64,000 nt of DNA, from contig NZ_CP102197.1 of NCBI RefSeq assembly GCF_024584435.1, forward strand, positions 1,922,001 to 1,986,000, written 5' to 3'. This document shows, in pieces, positions 27,144 to 36,653 of this stretch (positions are counted from its first letter, which is position 1; the number at the start of each line of letters is the position of its first letter). The translations under genes were made by a program, and so were the position numbers. The notes below the pieces were generated by a model. It saw nothing but the letters and a program-made list of their open reading frames with translations. It searched no databases and was not told the DNA's origin. The DNA is from Schaalia odontolytica (lineage in GTDB: Bacteria; Actinomycetota; Actinomycetes; Actinomycetales; Actinomycetaceae).

Positions 27144-27227
27144 GCGCGAGTGGCGGAATAGGCAGACGCGCACGGTTCAGGTCCGTGTTCCAGTGATGGA
27201 GTGGGGGTTCAACTCCCCCCTCGCGCA
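27144..27227 (+). tRNA. tRNA-Leu, anticodon CAG
   Basis: Acceptor stem GCGCGAG / CTCGCGC. The anticodon stem-loop is CACGG-ttCAGgt-CCGTG (anticodon 27178-27180). A long variable arm is present, and the T-arm contains GGTTCAACTCC. No CCA is encoded. A perfect terminator follows at 27235. The 3' part from the anticodon loop onward is repeated exactly at 36247-36303. Confidence 0.95.
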
Positions 27228-27231
27228 CGAT
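27175..27231 (+). repeat. 57-bp direct repeat, left copy (tRNA-Leu 3' part)
   Basis: From the anticodon loop of tRNA-Leu to 4 bp past its end; identical to 36247-36303. The two copies bracket the accessory segment. Confidence 0.9.
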
Positions 27232-27234
27232 TAA

Positions 27235-27268
27235 CCGCAGGTCCTTCGGGATCTGCGGTTCGTTTTTT
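27235..27268 (+). terminator. Terminator of tRNA-Leu
   Basis: CCGCAGGTCC-ttcg-GGATCTGCGG, a 10-bp stem with one G-U pair, followed by a T-rich run (27262-27268). Confidence 0.9.
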
Positions 27269-27340
27269 CGTTGTGTGTGGTGGTGGCGCGCCCGAGCAGA
27301 CAAAATGCTCCTCGAAGGGGCAGCAACGGGGTGTTCCGGC

Positions 27341-27550
27341 CCGGGCGGCGAGGGCGGCGAGGGTGGCTAGGGTGGTCCGGAGCGGCTAGGGTGGTCCGGA
27401 GCGGCTAGGGTGGTTCGGAGCGGCCAGGGCGGCGAGGGCGGCGAGGGTGGCTAGGGCGGCGAGGGTGGCTAGGGTGGTCCGGAGCGGCTAGGGTGGTTCG
27501 GAGCGGCCAGGGCGGCGAGGGTGGCCCGGAGCGGCTAGGGCAGCCAGGGT
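27341..27550. repeat. Degenerate tandem repeat array
   Basis: About 210 bp of reiterated ggctagggtggtccggagc (19 bp) mixed with ggcggcgagg-type 9-10 bp units. It is G-rich on the plus strand and absent from the homologous stretch after 36303. No coding frame is supported. Confidence 0.8.
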
Positions 27551-27604
27551 GCCGAAGACAAGCGTTGCACCCGTTAGGGGGGGCGCTGCACCCGTTGGGG
27601 GATG

Positions 27605-27653
27605 CTGCACCCGATCAGAAGGGGTGTCATGCATACCGATCGGGTGTAGTGCC
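27605..27653 (+). repeat. Dispersed intergenic repeat, copy B
   Basis: CTGCACCCGATCAGAAGGGG followed by TGTCATGCATACCGATCGGG, ending GTAGTGCC. The arms CACCCGATC and GATCGGGTG are inverted. Two GCTGCACCCGTT half-units lie just upstream (27565 and 27583). Confidence 0.8.
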
Positions 27654-27860
27654 GGTGTGAACGAGGCTCACCGCGGTCGCGTGCCGAAAGTCGCGCGCAA
27701 AGCGAGGGGCTGCCGCTTAAACGACGACCATCCCGAGCGAAGGTGCTCGACGGTAGTCGGCAACAGTTCGGGACGCGTTGGAGCTATGTCGGCTGGGCAG
27801 GCGCTGGAGCTTCCTTCGGTGGTTCTGTTGCTCTTTGGGTAATGGGGGCGCCCGGGGCTT

Positions 27861-27921
27861 TTTCTACATCTTGGTTGCGACACGCCGACGACACGGTGCC
27901 GCGGGTTTCAAGATGTAGAAA
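27861..27921. repeat. 13-bp perfect inverted repeat
   Basis: TTTCTACATCTTG (27861-27873) and CAAGATGTAGAAA (27909-27921) are separated by 35 bp. It is AT-rich against a GC-rich background and is present only in the left copy of the duplicated intergenic region. Confidence 0.7.
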
Positions 27922-27977
27922 TTCCCCCCACCATGGCGCCGGTATCCATCTTCGGATGGGCACATCAGCCTGCTGGA

Positions 27978-28110
27978 TCGCCGCCCCGCCCCGCCACAGC
28001 GCCCCGCCCGCCGTGCTCCGCCCCGCCGCAACGCCCCGCCGCAACGCCCCGCCACAGCGCCCCGCCCGCCGCAACGCCCCGCCCGCCGCAACGCCCCGCC
28101 CTGCCGCAGC
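27978..28110. repeat. GC-rich tandem repeat (gccccgccgcaac units)
   Basis: About ten copies of a 12-14 bp unit built on aacgccccgccgc. No spacers of constant length, so not CRISPR. Absent from the right copy. Between 27654 and 28260 no gene could be supported. Confidence 0.8.
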
Positions 28111-28260
28111 GCGACAATGGTCTGCCAGGATGTCGCGTCACAAGAACGGCAACTGACCCCATCAACACGTTGTGGCCTATCGTCCGACCGCTCCGCTTCT
28201 ATCTCGCATCCCACACCCGATATGGTTGAAGATTCAACTGGATGGTCGTAGGCTGACGCC

Positions 28261-28508
28261 ATGAAGTACTTTGGATTCCTCAGCTTCGGCCACTACTCGA
28301 ACGGCCCCCGCCATGGCATAACCGCTGCCCAGTCCCTGCACCAGGCGATCGACCTTGCGGTTGCTGCCGACGAGATCGGCGTCAACGGTGCGTTCTTCCG
28401 CGTCCATCACTACGCGCCCCAGGCGGCTGCACCCATGCCCCTCCTGTCGGCCATCGCCGCGCGCACCAAGGCCATCGAAGTCGGCACCGGCGTCATCGAC
28501 ATGCGATA
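28261..28508 (+). pseudogene. 5' fragment of luciferase-like monooxygenase gene
   Basis: The first 82 codons of the gene at 36654, with only three differences, all synonymous (Pro, Arg and His codons near 28308-28316). The match stops at 28507/28508 and a stop codon follows at once. The promoter and operator upstream are duplicated as well. The fragment marks the left junction of the accessory segment. Confidence 0.93.
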
Positions 28509-28542
28509 GCGCATGTCTGAGTTATGGCGTTGGACGGAACAC

Positions 28543-30443
<1,901 letters not shown>

Positions 30444-30447
<4 letters not shown>

Positions 30448-30812
30448 GAGGCGTCCCCCGAACTGCTCGCGGCGCAGCAGCCCGGCACCGAGCAGGCCGG
30501 GTCGATGCACGGCGCGCTCTCGTCCACGGCGAGGGTCACATCGACCAGTGCCGTCAGCGCCGCGGCCAGGTGCGGGTCGGCGATCTCGTAGCGAGTCTGG
30601 CGGCCCTCGGGCTCGGCGACCACGATCCCGCAGTCGCGCAGGCAGGTCAGGTGGTTGGACACGTTCGAGCGGGTCAGCCCCAGCTCGCGCGAGAGCACCG
30701 CGGGGTGGCTCGGGCTGTCGAGCAGGGACATCAGGATGCGGGAGCGCGTCGGGTCGGCCATGGCCCGGCCGAGCCGGTTCATGACGTCAAGACGCGAAGC
30801 AATGGTCAGCAT
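30444..30812 (-). CDS. cmtR: CmtR-like ArsR-family metal sensor
   Basis: 122 residues. A winged helix with LTRSNVSNHLTCLRDCG and GRQTRYEIAD. Cys57, Cys61 and Cys102 fall at the same residue numbers as the Cd/Pb ligands of Mycobacterium tuberculosis CmtR. A further cluster of C107, C112 and C113 near the C-terminus could add a second metal site. It should repress the cmtR-cadA operon and release DNA on metal binding. The promoter is leaderless. An apo-repressor operator probably overlaps it. Confidence 0.88.
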
Positions 30813-30819
30813 GCACTGA

Positions 30820-30849
30820 ACTATACAGCAGCCGCTGACCTAATGTCCA
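30820..30849 (-). promoter_or_regulatory. Promoter of cmtR-cadA, leaderless
   Basis: Minus strand: TGGACA (30849-30844), 18-bp spacer, TATAGT (30825-30820), ending seven bases before the cmtR ATG. The flanking cagccgc/gcggctg arms form an inverted repeat around the spacer that might serve CmtR. Confidence 0.65.
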
Positions 30850-30900
30850 GTTGTCGCGGCTGCCGCACGCGCTGCGCGCGCTTGCCCTCGTGAGGCGTGA

Positions 30901-31806
30901 TCACCTCTTGCGCCAGCGGGGCCACTTCGGCATCCCGCGGCCCTTCCAGGTCTCCACGAGACCCGCAACCCAGCGGACGGACGCGAAGAGCCCGTAGCCG
31001 GCCCCGGCGAGGCCAGCGCCGACCACGAGCCACCGGCCGATGCCGAGCCACACGCTCCCGTCCACGTCCAGCGCCCACTGAACACCCGTGATGAGCCCGG
31101 CGATGCCCATCCAGAGACCGGCGACGACCACGGCCACCGGCAGGAGAACGAGGCACATCGCGGCGGCGGCGGACCAGAGCTGTCGCGCCTCCAGCTTCGC
31201 CGTCGCGGCGATGATCCGCTCCGCCCGCGCGTTCGAGGCGTCGAGGCTCGCGGTCATCGTGGCCGAAGCCTCCCCGGCGACCTGCTCGACAGCCTTCTCG
31301 ACCCGTTCCTCGGTGCGCTTCTCGATCCGCTGGACCGCGCCGCCGACCTGGCTCACGAGCTTCTGGTTCGCTGTGACCTGCGCCTTCAGACCCTCAATCG
31401 CCGAGGCCGTAGCCGCGCGATTCTTCTGCGCCTCCGCGACCAAGCCCCGCGACGCGGCGTTCAAGCTCTCGCCGTTGAGACTCTGCGCGAACTCGCCGAG
31501 CGTGCTCGCGATCTCGTTCTGCCTGCTCTCGATACTCGCGATCCTCGCGGACACGTCGCTGGAGGGCGAGGAGGTCGACGCCGGGGCCGTGATCCGCTCC
31601 AGCCGCCTCGTCGTCTCCTCGTCCATGACCTTCACGAACCCCGCGAGCTTCTTCTGCTGTTCGGTCAGCGTGGCAATCCTCGTGTTCTGCGCCTCGACGG
31701 CGGCGAGGATCGAGGTCAACAGCTCCATCGTCTCCGGACTGCCGAGCTGCTGCTGCGACTGCTCGGGCTCGTTCTGCTGCTTCAGCCTGTCGAGCGCTGC
31801 GCTCAT
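30901..31806 (-). CDS. Coiled-coil membrane protein of the mobilization operon (MobB-like)
   Basis: 301 residues from the ATG at 31806, which has AAGGAGAAGGAA upstream. Residues about 20-200 are long helices rich in Gln/Glu/Ala (coiled coil), followed by two hydrophobic segments (about 212-245 and 258-280) and a basic tail. The first 413 bp overlap the relaxase gene in another frame. Position and topology resemble MobB-type accessory proteins that attach a relaxosome to the membrane; family not recognised directly. Confidence 0.65.
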   Translation of the reverse strand: MSAALDRLKQQNEPEQSQQQLGSPETMELLTSILAAVEAQNTRIATLTEQQKKLAGFVKVMDEETTRRLERITAPASTSSPSSDVSARIASIESRQNEIASTLGEFAQSLNGESLNAASRGLVAEAQKNRAATASAIEGLKAQVTANQKLVSQVGGAVQRIEKRTEERVEKAVEQVAGEASATMTASLDASNARAERIIAATAKLEARQLWSAAAAMCLVLLPVAVVVAGLWMGIAGLITGVQWALDVDGSVWLGIGRWLVVGAGLAGAGYGLFASVRWVAGLVETWKGRGMPKWPRWRKR

Positions 31807-32680
31807 GTTCCTTCTCCTTCTGCTGCTGGTGGTAGTCGAAGAACGCCTGCGCGCCCTCCGGGGTGAAGTCCGCCGAGAGGGCGCTCGCGCGCTTGCGGCG
31901 CTCGGCGCGGCCGGACTCGCCGCGGCGATCCTCGATGTAGAGCGTCCAGGTCTCTTGCCCGGCGCGCTTGCCCTTCTTGCTGACGGGGCTGTGCAACCGC
32001 ATCCGCGGCACCCGCTCCCCGTCATCGCCGAGCCGCTGGTTCTGCTCCTCGATCACCGAGACCAGACCGGCCTTGTCCACCGCCCGGGGATCGGCCAGCG
32101 CCGCGCTCATCCGGTCGCCCATCTCGCGGTCGAGCGATCCCTCGGCGAAGTCCTCGCGGCGCAGCTCCCAGTCCTTCGGTGCGTGCTCCAGCCGCTTCAC
32201 GACCGAGAGCCCGTATTCTCGCATCAGCTGGTCGTTCGCCGACTGGACGCCCCGCTGATTCCCGGCTTTGCGGTCGTGGAACGTGCGATAGTCCGAGAGC
32301 GCCTTCCCCGTCCGGTTGTTGTGGTTGATGACCAAGATGTGGTTGTGCGGCTTCTTGCCCCGCCCATCCACATGACTGACTACGAGGCAGTCGGAATCCG
32401 GGTGCATCTTCTTCGCGAGCTGATAACCGAGATCGTTCACCCGCTGCACGTCCTCCGGACTCTTCGGGTCGAACTCCTCGTCGCTGAACGACTGGCGGTA
32501 ATGCACCGCCTCGACCTCGCGCGTCGTGTTCTGCGTGAGCGACCGAGCGCGCGCCGAGAACGCGCCGGGGCCTCCCGGCACATCGCACGTGATCGCGATG
32601 CCCCGCTCGTCCTCCTTGCCACGGATATAGCGCTCCGTGTCGGCGGCGCTGGCGCTCGGGCTGTAGTGCGTGGTGCTCAT
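31394..32680 (-). CDS. Relaxase (mobilization protein)
   Basis: 428 residues. The N-terminal part shows a Tyr-containing start (MSTTHYSPSAS), a YRQSFS segment and the metal-binding motif KKPHNHILVINHN, the pattern of PF03432-type relaxases that nick at oriT. Residues after about 290 are a highly charged Arg/Glu/Ala stretch that overlaps the start of the downstream coiled-coil gene. It is coupled to mobC by ATGA at 32677-32680. No type IV secretion genes are present, so transfer would need a helper. Confidence 0.8.
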   Translation of the reverse strand: MSTTHYSPSASAADTERYIRGKEDERGIAITCDVPGGPGAFSARARSLTQNTTREVEAVHYRQSFSDEEFDPKSPEDVQRVNDLGYQLAKKMHPDSDCLVVSHVDGRGKKPHNHILVINHNNRTGKALSDYRTFHDRKAGNQRGVQSANDQLMREYGLSVVKRLEHAPKDWELRREDFAEGSLDREMGDRMSAALADPRAVDKAGLVSVIEEQNQRLGDDGERVPRMRLHSPVSKKGKRAGQETWTLYIEDRRGESGRAERRKRASALSADFTPEGAQAFFDYHQQQKEKEHERSARQAEAAERARAVAAAARQSGDDGAVDLDPRRRRGAEHEDCHADRTAEEARGVREGHGRGDDEAAGADHGPGVDLLALQRRVREDREYREQAERDREHARRVRAESQRRELERRVAGLGRGGAEESRGYGLGD

Positions 32681-33267
32681 GAGGCCGCCCGATCCCCGAG
32701 CAGGGCGCGGACCTCGCGCAGCAACTCGATCAGCTCGGGCACCTCCGCCGACAGCGCCACTGACTCACCAGCCCGCGCCCGGCGGTCGAGGTCGTTGACG
32801 TTGATCGCCAGCGGGCGAATCTGCGCGGCCAGCTCGCGAGCATCCGCCGACGCCTGCACCCGCGCCTCGACCCCGAGCAGGTGCGCGGCCACGGCGGCGT
32901 CCAACTCCTCGCTCCGAGAGGCGTGGAGGGCATCCCGGACGACGGTCCGCACCCACGTGCTCGGAGCCAGCCCGAGCCGCTTCGCACGAGTGCGAAGCGC
33001 CGCAAGCGTCTCCTCTCCGAAGTCGGTATCGAGCTTCGCGCGGCCCCCACGACGACGCTTCGCGCCGCCGTGACTCTGACGCACAGCCTCCGCATCAGCC
33101 CGACCGGTGTTCACCTGGGAGTCGGTCTGCTGCTCCACCTGTACGCCAGAGTGGCAAGCAGTAGCCGTGTCGGACATTTCGCTGGCGCTCATGTCCTCCC
33201 CGGCTGCTTGCGAGGGGCCTCCGGCCCCCTCGACCCCCTGGAAGAGCGCATCGCGTTCGGTGCTCAT
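32677..33267 (-). CDS. MobC-like relaxosome accessory protein
   Basis: 196 residues. A disordered N-terminus is followed by a basic patch (AKRRRGGRAKLDTDFG) and a ribbon-helix-helix-like stretch (LRTRAKRLGLAPSTWVRTVV), then a helical C-terminal part (INVNDLDRRARAGES). This layout matches MobC-type proteins that help the relaxase at oriT. Start and stop overlap rep and the relaxase by 4 bp each. Confidence 0.7.
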   Translation of the reverse strand: MSTERDALFQGVEGAGGPSQAAGEDMSASEMSDTATACHSGVQVEQQTDSQVNTGRADAEAVRQSHGGAKRRRGGRAKLDTDFGEETLAALRTRAKRLGLAPSTWVRTVVRDALHASRSEELDAAVAAHLLGVEARVQASADARELAAQIRPLAINVNDLDRRARAGESVALSAEVPELIELLREVRALLGDRAAS

Positions 33268-34676
33268 GCGGCACCTCCGATCAGCGCCAGCGGCACGTCA
33301 GGGCTCCGCACCGCGAGCCCGCCCAGCAGCTCAGCAACCGCGCCCTCAGCGTCATGTTCCGCCGAGGTCTCCGGACCGTAGGTCAGTTCCCGCGACCCGA
33401 CGTTCTGGTGATACGCGTTGCCGTACATGCCGGGCGTGTGTGCGGCGGTCGGGATGCTGCACTGGTGCCACTCGTAGGGCTCGATCTTCCCAATGTGCTG
33501 CACGAGGTAACGATTGATGTCGTCGGCACGATAGACCTTCACGACCGAGGCCAAGCGGCGGATGAACTGGTCCAACGCCTCGTCCACGTTGCCCTTCTGG
33601 CGGGCGTAGTAGAAGAACTCGACAGGCTCGATCGTCGCCGTGATGACGATAAGGCGCGGGGCCACCTCGCCCTTGTTCTTGTACCGAGCCTTCGCAGGCG
33701 AGGCGTTGTACGGATCAAGCAGCAGCAGCCAGTCGTTCGCATCCATCGCCGAGGCCCGCAGATCATCCAGCAGCAGCACCTCCTCGCCTCGCCAGTCATC
33801 AAGCGGGTTCCCCGTCGCGGCCCGGTAGACCTGCCACCGCTCGCCGTGCGCGTTCACCGCGTTGATCGCCTCGGTGATGAAGTCCGTGGCGAACCGGGTC
33901 TTGCCGATCCCGGCATCCCCATGGACGAACACCACGTGCGTCGAGAACTCACCGGCGCGGAGCTTCGCCGCCGCCCGGTATGCGCGGCGCTGGCCGTAGG
34001 CCGACAGCGTGTCGTCGATCTCCCGCTGATGCCGCGAGTAGATGTCGAACAGCTCGTCCGTGAGCATGATCTGATCCCGCGTGAACTCGCCCTGGAGCAC
34101 GCGCTCGCGCATGTCCTCGAAGTTCTCGGCGACGACCTTCTTCTTCACGTGCGCGCGCCCCTTGAGCCAGGTCTCCCGACGCTGGGCGTCGATCCCGAGG
34201 TAGTCAGGCCCACGCACCGTAGCGACCTCCGAAGGCGCGTATTGGTGCTTGTCCGCGTACTTCACGTGCGTCAGATACGACAGCATGTTGTCGTAGGCGT
34301 ACCGCCCGCGGCCCGGCTTCTCGACGTACTGGGGCTCGACGCCGATGCCGAACGCGAGCCGATCCAGCGGTGCGCTCTTCGCACGGCTGGCGAACTTGAT
34401 GACCGCGTGCAGGTGATCGGGCTTCGGCTCGATCACCAGAGCCTTCTCCGTGTCGCTCCAGACCTCGCGCTCGTCTTTGTCATGCACGATGCCGTAGGCC
34501 TCGACGACCTCGCAGCCGGTGGCCTCGAGCCGCTGCACCACGTAGGCGAGGATCGCCTCGGCTCCCTGCTGGAGCAGCGCGGCCCCGTTCGGGTCCTCGG
34601 CAGCCCAGGTCCAGTACGACGGATCGAGGTACTGCGTGAGCCCGATGCTCGTCGGGTTGTTCTCCTGCTTAGCCAC
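33264..34676 (-). CDS. rep: Plasmid replication initiator: HUH endonuclease plus SF3 helicase
   Basis: 470 residues from a GTG at 34676 with a GGGGG-rich ribosome site. The N-terminal half has the HUH motif PDHLHAVIKF (H88-L-H90) and the Rep_2-type nicking motif MLSYLTHVKYADKHQY. The C-terminal half has Walker A GDAGIGKT (253-260), Walker B EEVLLLDDL (298-306) and a motif C-like LIVITATIEP, i.e. a superfamily 3 helicase. This two-domain plan is that of rolling-circle Reps related to CRESS-DNA viruses and some plasmids. Coupled by ATGA to mobC. Its presence inside the chromosome indicates an integrated plasmid. Confidence 0.85.
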   Translation of the reverse strand: MAKQENNPTSIGLTQYLDPSYWTWAAEDPNGAALLQQGAEAILAYVVQRLEATGCEVVEAYGIVHDKDEREVWSDTEKALVIEPKPDHLHAVIKFASRAKSAPLDRLAFGIGVEPQYVEKPGRGRYAYDNMLSYLTHVKYADKHQYAPSEVATVRGPDYLGIDAQRRETWLKGRAHVKKKVVAENFEDMRERVLQGEFTRDQIMLTDELFDIYSRHQREIDDTLSAYGQRRAYRAAAKLRAGEFSTHVVFVHGDAGIGKTRFATDFITEAINAVNAHGERWQVYRAATGNPLDDWRGEEVLLLDDLRASAMDANDWLLLLDPYNASPAKARYKNKGEVAPRLIVITATIEPVEFFYYARQKGNVDEALDQFIRRLASVVKVYRADDINRYLVQHIGKIEPYEWHQCSIPTAAHTPGMYGNAYHQNVGSRELTYGPETSAEHDAEGAVAELLGGLAVRSPDVPLALIGGAA

Positions 34677-35028
34677 GGCGACCACCCCCGCCGCGGACAG
34701 CGCGGAGGGCCTCAGAGAGAGTGCGGCGCCTAAATGACCCCCTATTGACCCCGAAATGAGACCCAAAATGATCCCACGAGGCCACGCGACGGAGCGCGGG
34801 CGGAACCGACCGCTGACCAGGCACGTTGTTGCAGGACGCGGCAATCGACAAGCCCTTGCCGCGCCCGTAGGAACGAATGAGGCTCCCGAAACTCTTAGAG
34901 TGCGAAGCACGGCTGCGGACCGTCATCACGACGACGGGCAGCCCGCCTTCGGCGGGTGCCAGGCCAGGCCCTCCGGGCGGGGTCAGGTCGGCGGGAGCGG
35001 TGCTGAGGTTGCGTGCGTCGGCGCGCAT
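34669..35028 (-). CDS. Hypothetical basic protein upstream of rep
   Basis: 119 residues, rich in Arg/Ser/Gly, with no recognised domain. Its ATG overlaps the stop of the preceding small gene by one base and its end overlaps rep by 8 bp, which fits a coupled plasmid operon. However, it may be a chance frame over a leader or origin region; the amino-acid composition is not decisive. Confidence 0.35.
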   Translation of the reverse strand: MRADARNLSTAPADLTPPGGPGLAPAEGGLPVVVMTVRSRASHSKSFGSLIRSYGRGKGLSIAASCNNVPGQRSVPPALRRVASWDHFGSHFGVNRGSFRRRTLSEALRAVRGGGGRRG

Positions 35029-35240
35029 CAGCGACCACCGCCCATCACGGCGGCGACCGCGGCGCGCTGTCGCGGGGTCAGGGGCGTGCGAGCCAGGCGT
35101 TCACCGGCCAGACGACCAGCAGCACGAGCGGCGGCGATGACGGGATCGAGGCCGTCTGCCTGCGGAGAAGGAGTGGAGCCCTGATCGAGGCCAGGGCGGT
35201 CGAGCGCGGATGCGCGGGGAACGTCGATAACGACAGACAT
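35028..35240 (-). CDS. Small helical protein at head of rep operon
   Basis: 70 residues: MSVVIDVPRASALDRPG, then an Ala/Arg-rich helix pair (AAARAAGRLAGERLART, TPRQRAAVAAVMGGGR). GAGGAC lies about nine bases before the ATG. No family recognised. Likely first gene of the rep–mob operon. Could be a copy-number or regulatory protein, but this is a guess from position only. Confidence 0.5.
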   Translation of the reverse strand: MSVVIDVPRASALDRPGLDQGSTPSPQADGLDPVIAAARAAGRLAGERLARTPLTPRQRAAVAAVMGGGR

Positions 35241-35380
35241 CGGAAGTCCTCAGACATGAGTATCTTCCGGTTCCCCGCCACGGTAATTGGGCTGTTTGAC
35301 CGGCTACTCATCCGGGAGCAGAACCCCGCGCTTCTAAGTCGCGGCCCCGGTGGGATCTTCTTGTCTGCAACCAGTCTCCC

Positions 35381-35417
35381 ACGAGTCGACTCACCATTGC
35401 AATGACGAGTCGACTCA
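35381..35417. repeat. Two 13-bp direct repeats with a GAGTCGACTC palindrome
   Basis: acgagtcgactca occurs at 35381-35393 and 35405-35417, 24 bp apart. It lies between the recombinase remnant and the rep operon, with a partial gactcagtcg after the second copy. Could be a replication iteron, resolution site or operator. Confidence 0.75.
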
Positions 35418-35421
35418 TGAC

Positions 35422-36246
35422 TCAGTCGCGACGCGGCTCTATCCGAATCAGGTCGGGGTCGAATTTCACGTGACCGGGCGTGATGGGCTCGATGGTCACC
35501 GTCACCAGCTCGTCCACGAGCATCCGGCGGCGGTCCACGTCCAACACCTTCCACTTCGCCTCGACCACCTCGCGGCGCTCCGCGGTGCCGACCGGCTCCT
35601 CGACGTCCGCGAGCAGCTTCGCCGCCGCCGACACCGAACGGTCGAGCAGCTCCGCGTCGATCTCGTCGATGCGGGCCTTCACGTCGTTGATCGCTGCCGT
35701 TATCTCCAGGACCGGCTGATGGATGTCGCGCAGCAGCGGGCTCAGCTCCTTCACCCGATCGACCAGGGCGTTCCGCTCCGTCAGCAGCTCCTCGCGATCC
35801 GGCCCATCGTCCTCCTGTGGCATCACGAGGTCGTGCACGTCCACCGAGGACAGACGCGTGAGCACCGCCTCGGTGACCATCGCATCGACGGGCTCGCGCT
35901 GGCGGGTGAGATGGAACTGCTCGCCGCAGCGGTACGTCGGCTGCTTGCGGCTGTTCGTCCCTGAGACGAGCGTCGCGCCGCACTTCCCGCACAGCCCGAT
36001 CGTGGACAGGAGATACTTCGGCTGGTTCCCCTGCCTCGCCGACCTCCGCACGTTGTCCTCCAGCTTCGCCACCGCGGCCCGCCACGTCTGCTCGCCGACG
36101 ATGGGCGGGAACGCCTCGCCCTGAACCGGGTACAGCTCGCCCGACGCGTAGTGCTTGATGTAGCCACAGTAAAGCGGGTTCGCGAGCAGGTAGCGCACAG
36201 CATCGACGGAGAACTCCGACCCACGCGCGGTGAAGTGACCGGCGCT
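35422..36246 (-). pseudogene. Truncated large serine recombinase, catalytic domain missing
   Basis: About 275 residues remain. They include the recombinase domain (GHFTARGSEFSVDAVRYLL, NPLYCGYIKHYASGELYP), the zinc ribbon (GLCGKCGATLVSG ... TYRC), and a C-terminal coiled coil. The N-terminal resolvase domain with the catalytic Ser is absent: the frame runs straight into tRNA-Leu-derived sequence at 36247. Such recombinases integrate and excise phages and mobile elements and usually lie next to one attachment site, which fits this position at the right end of the segment. Not functional on its own. Confidence 0.85.
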
Positions 36247-36303
36247 GTTCAGGTCCGTGTTCCAGTGATGGAGTGGGGGTTCAACTCCCCCCTCGCGCAC
36301 GAT
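36247..36303 (+). repeat. 57-bp direct repeat, right copy (tRNA-Leu 3' fragment)
   Basis: Exact copy of 27175-27231. It lacks the 5' half of the tRNA and cannot form a tRNA. Diverged but clearly homologous sequence follows on both sides' downstream flanks up to the monooxygenase gene. Confidence 0.93.
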
Positions 36304-36310
36304 GAGATCA

Positions 36311-36342
36311 CAGATCCTTCGGGGTCTGCGATTTTTGTTTTT
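36311..36342 (+). terminator. Terminator after the tRNA-Leu fragment
   Basis: CAGATCC-ttcg-GGGTCTG followed by a T-rich run. It is the diverged counterpart of the terminator at 27235. The 36343-36653 stretch holds only the repeat and promoter listed separately. Confidence 0.8.
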
Positions 36343-36462
36343 CGCCGTGTGTGGTGGTGGCGCGCTCGGGCAGGCGACGTGCTCCCCGAAGGGGTAGTGG
36401 TGGGGTGCCTTGGCTGGCACGGCTAGTGTTTTGGAGGTGGGCGCTGCACCCTTTAGGGGGCG

Positions 36463-36511
36463 CTGCACCCGATCAGAAGGGGTGTTATGCATACTGATCG
36501 GGTGTAGTGCC
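36463..36511 (+). repeat. Dispersed intergenic repeat, copy C
   Basis: Same core as 27605-27653 with two changes (TGTTATGCATACTGATC), preceded by one GCTGCACCCTTTAGGGGG half-unit. Confidence 0.8.
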
Positions 36512-36617
36512 CGTGTGAACAAGGGTAATCACGGGCCTGTGTGCCGTTTGACGCGCGTAAAGCGAGGGGGCGGCGCCCAGGTGCCCCGCTCCTATCTCGC
36601 ATCCCACACCCGATATG

Positions 36618-36647
36618 GTTGAAGATTCAACTGGATGGTCGTAGGCT
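36618..36647 (+). promoter_or_regulatory. Promoter and palindromic operator of the monooxygenase gene
   Basis: TTGAAG (36619-36624), 17-bp spacer, TAGGCT (36642-36647), six bases before the ATG. GTTGAA-GA-TTCAAC (36618-36631), a perfect inverted repeat, overlaps the -35. The same arrangement is duplicated at 28225-28254. Confidence 0.65.
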
Positions 36648-36653
36648 GACGCC

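Noticed and set aside
27978..28110. Possible CRISPR array
   Set aside because: Units are 12-14 bp without constant spacers, and no cas genes are present.
34677..34910. N-terminal extension of Rep
   Set aside because: Not similar to Rep families; GTG at 34676 has a better context and the upstream small genes occupy this DNA.
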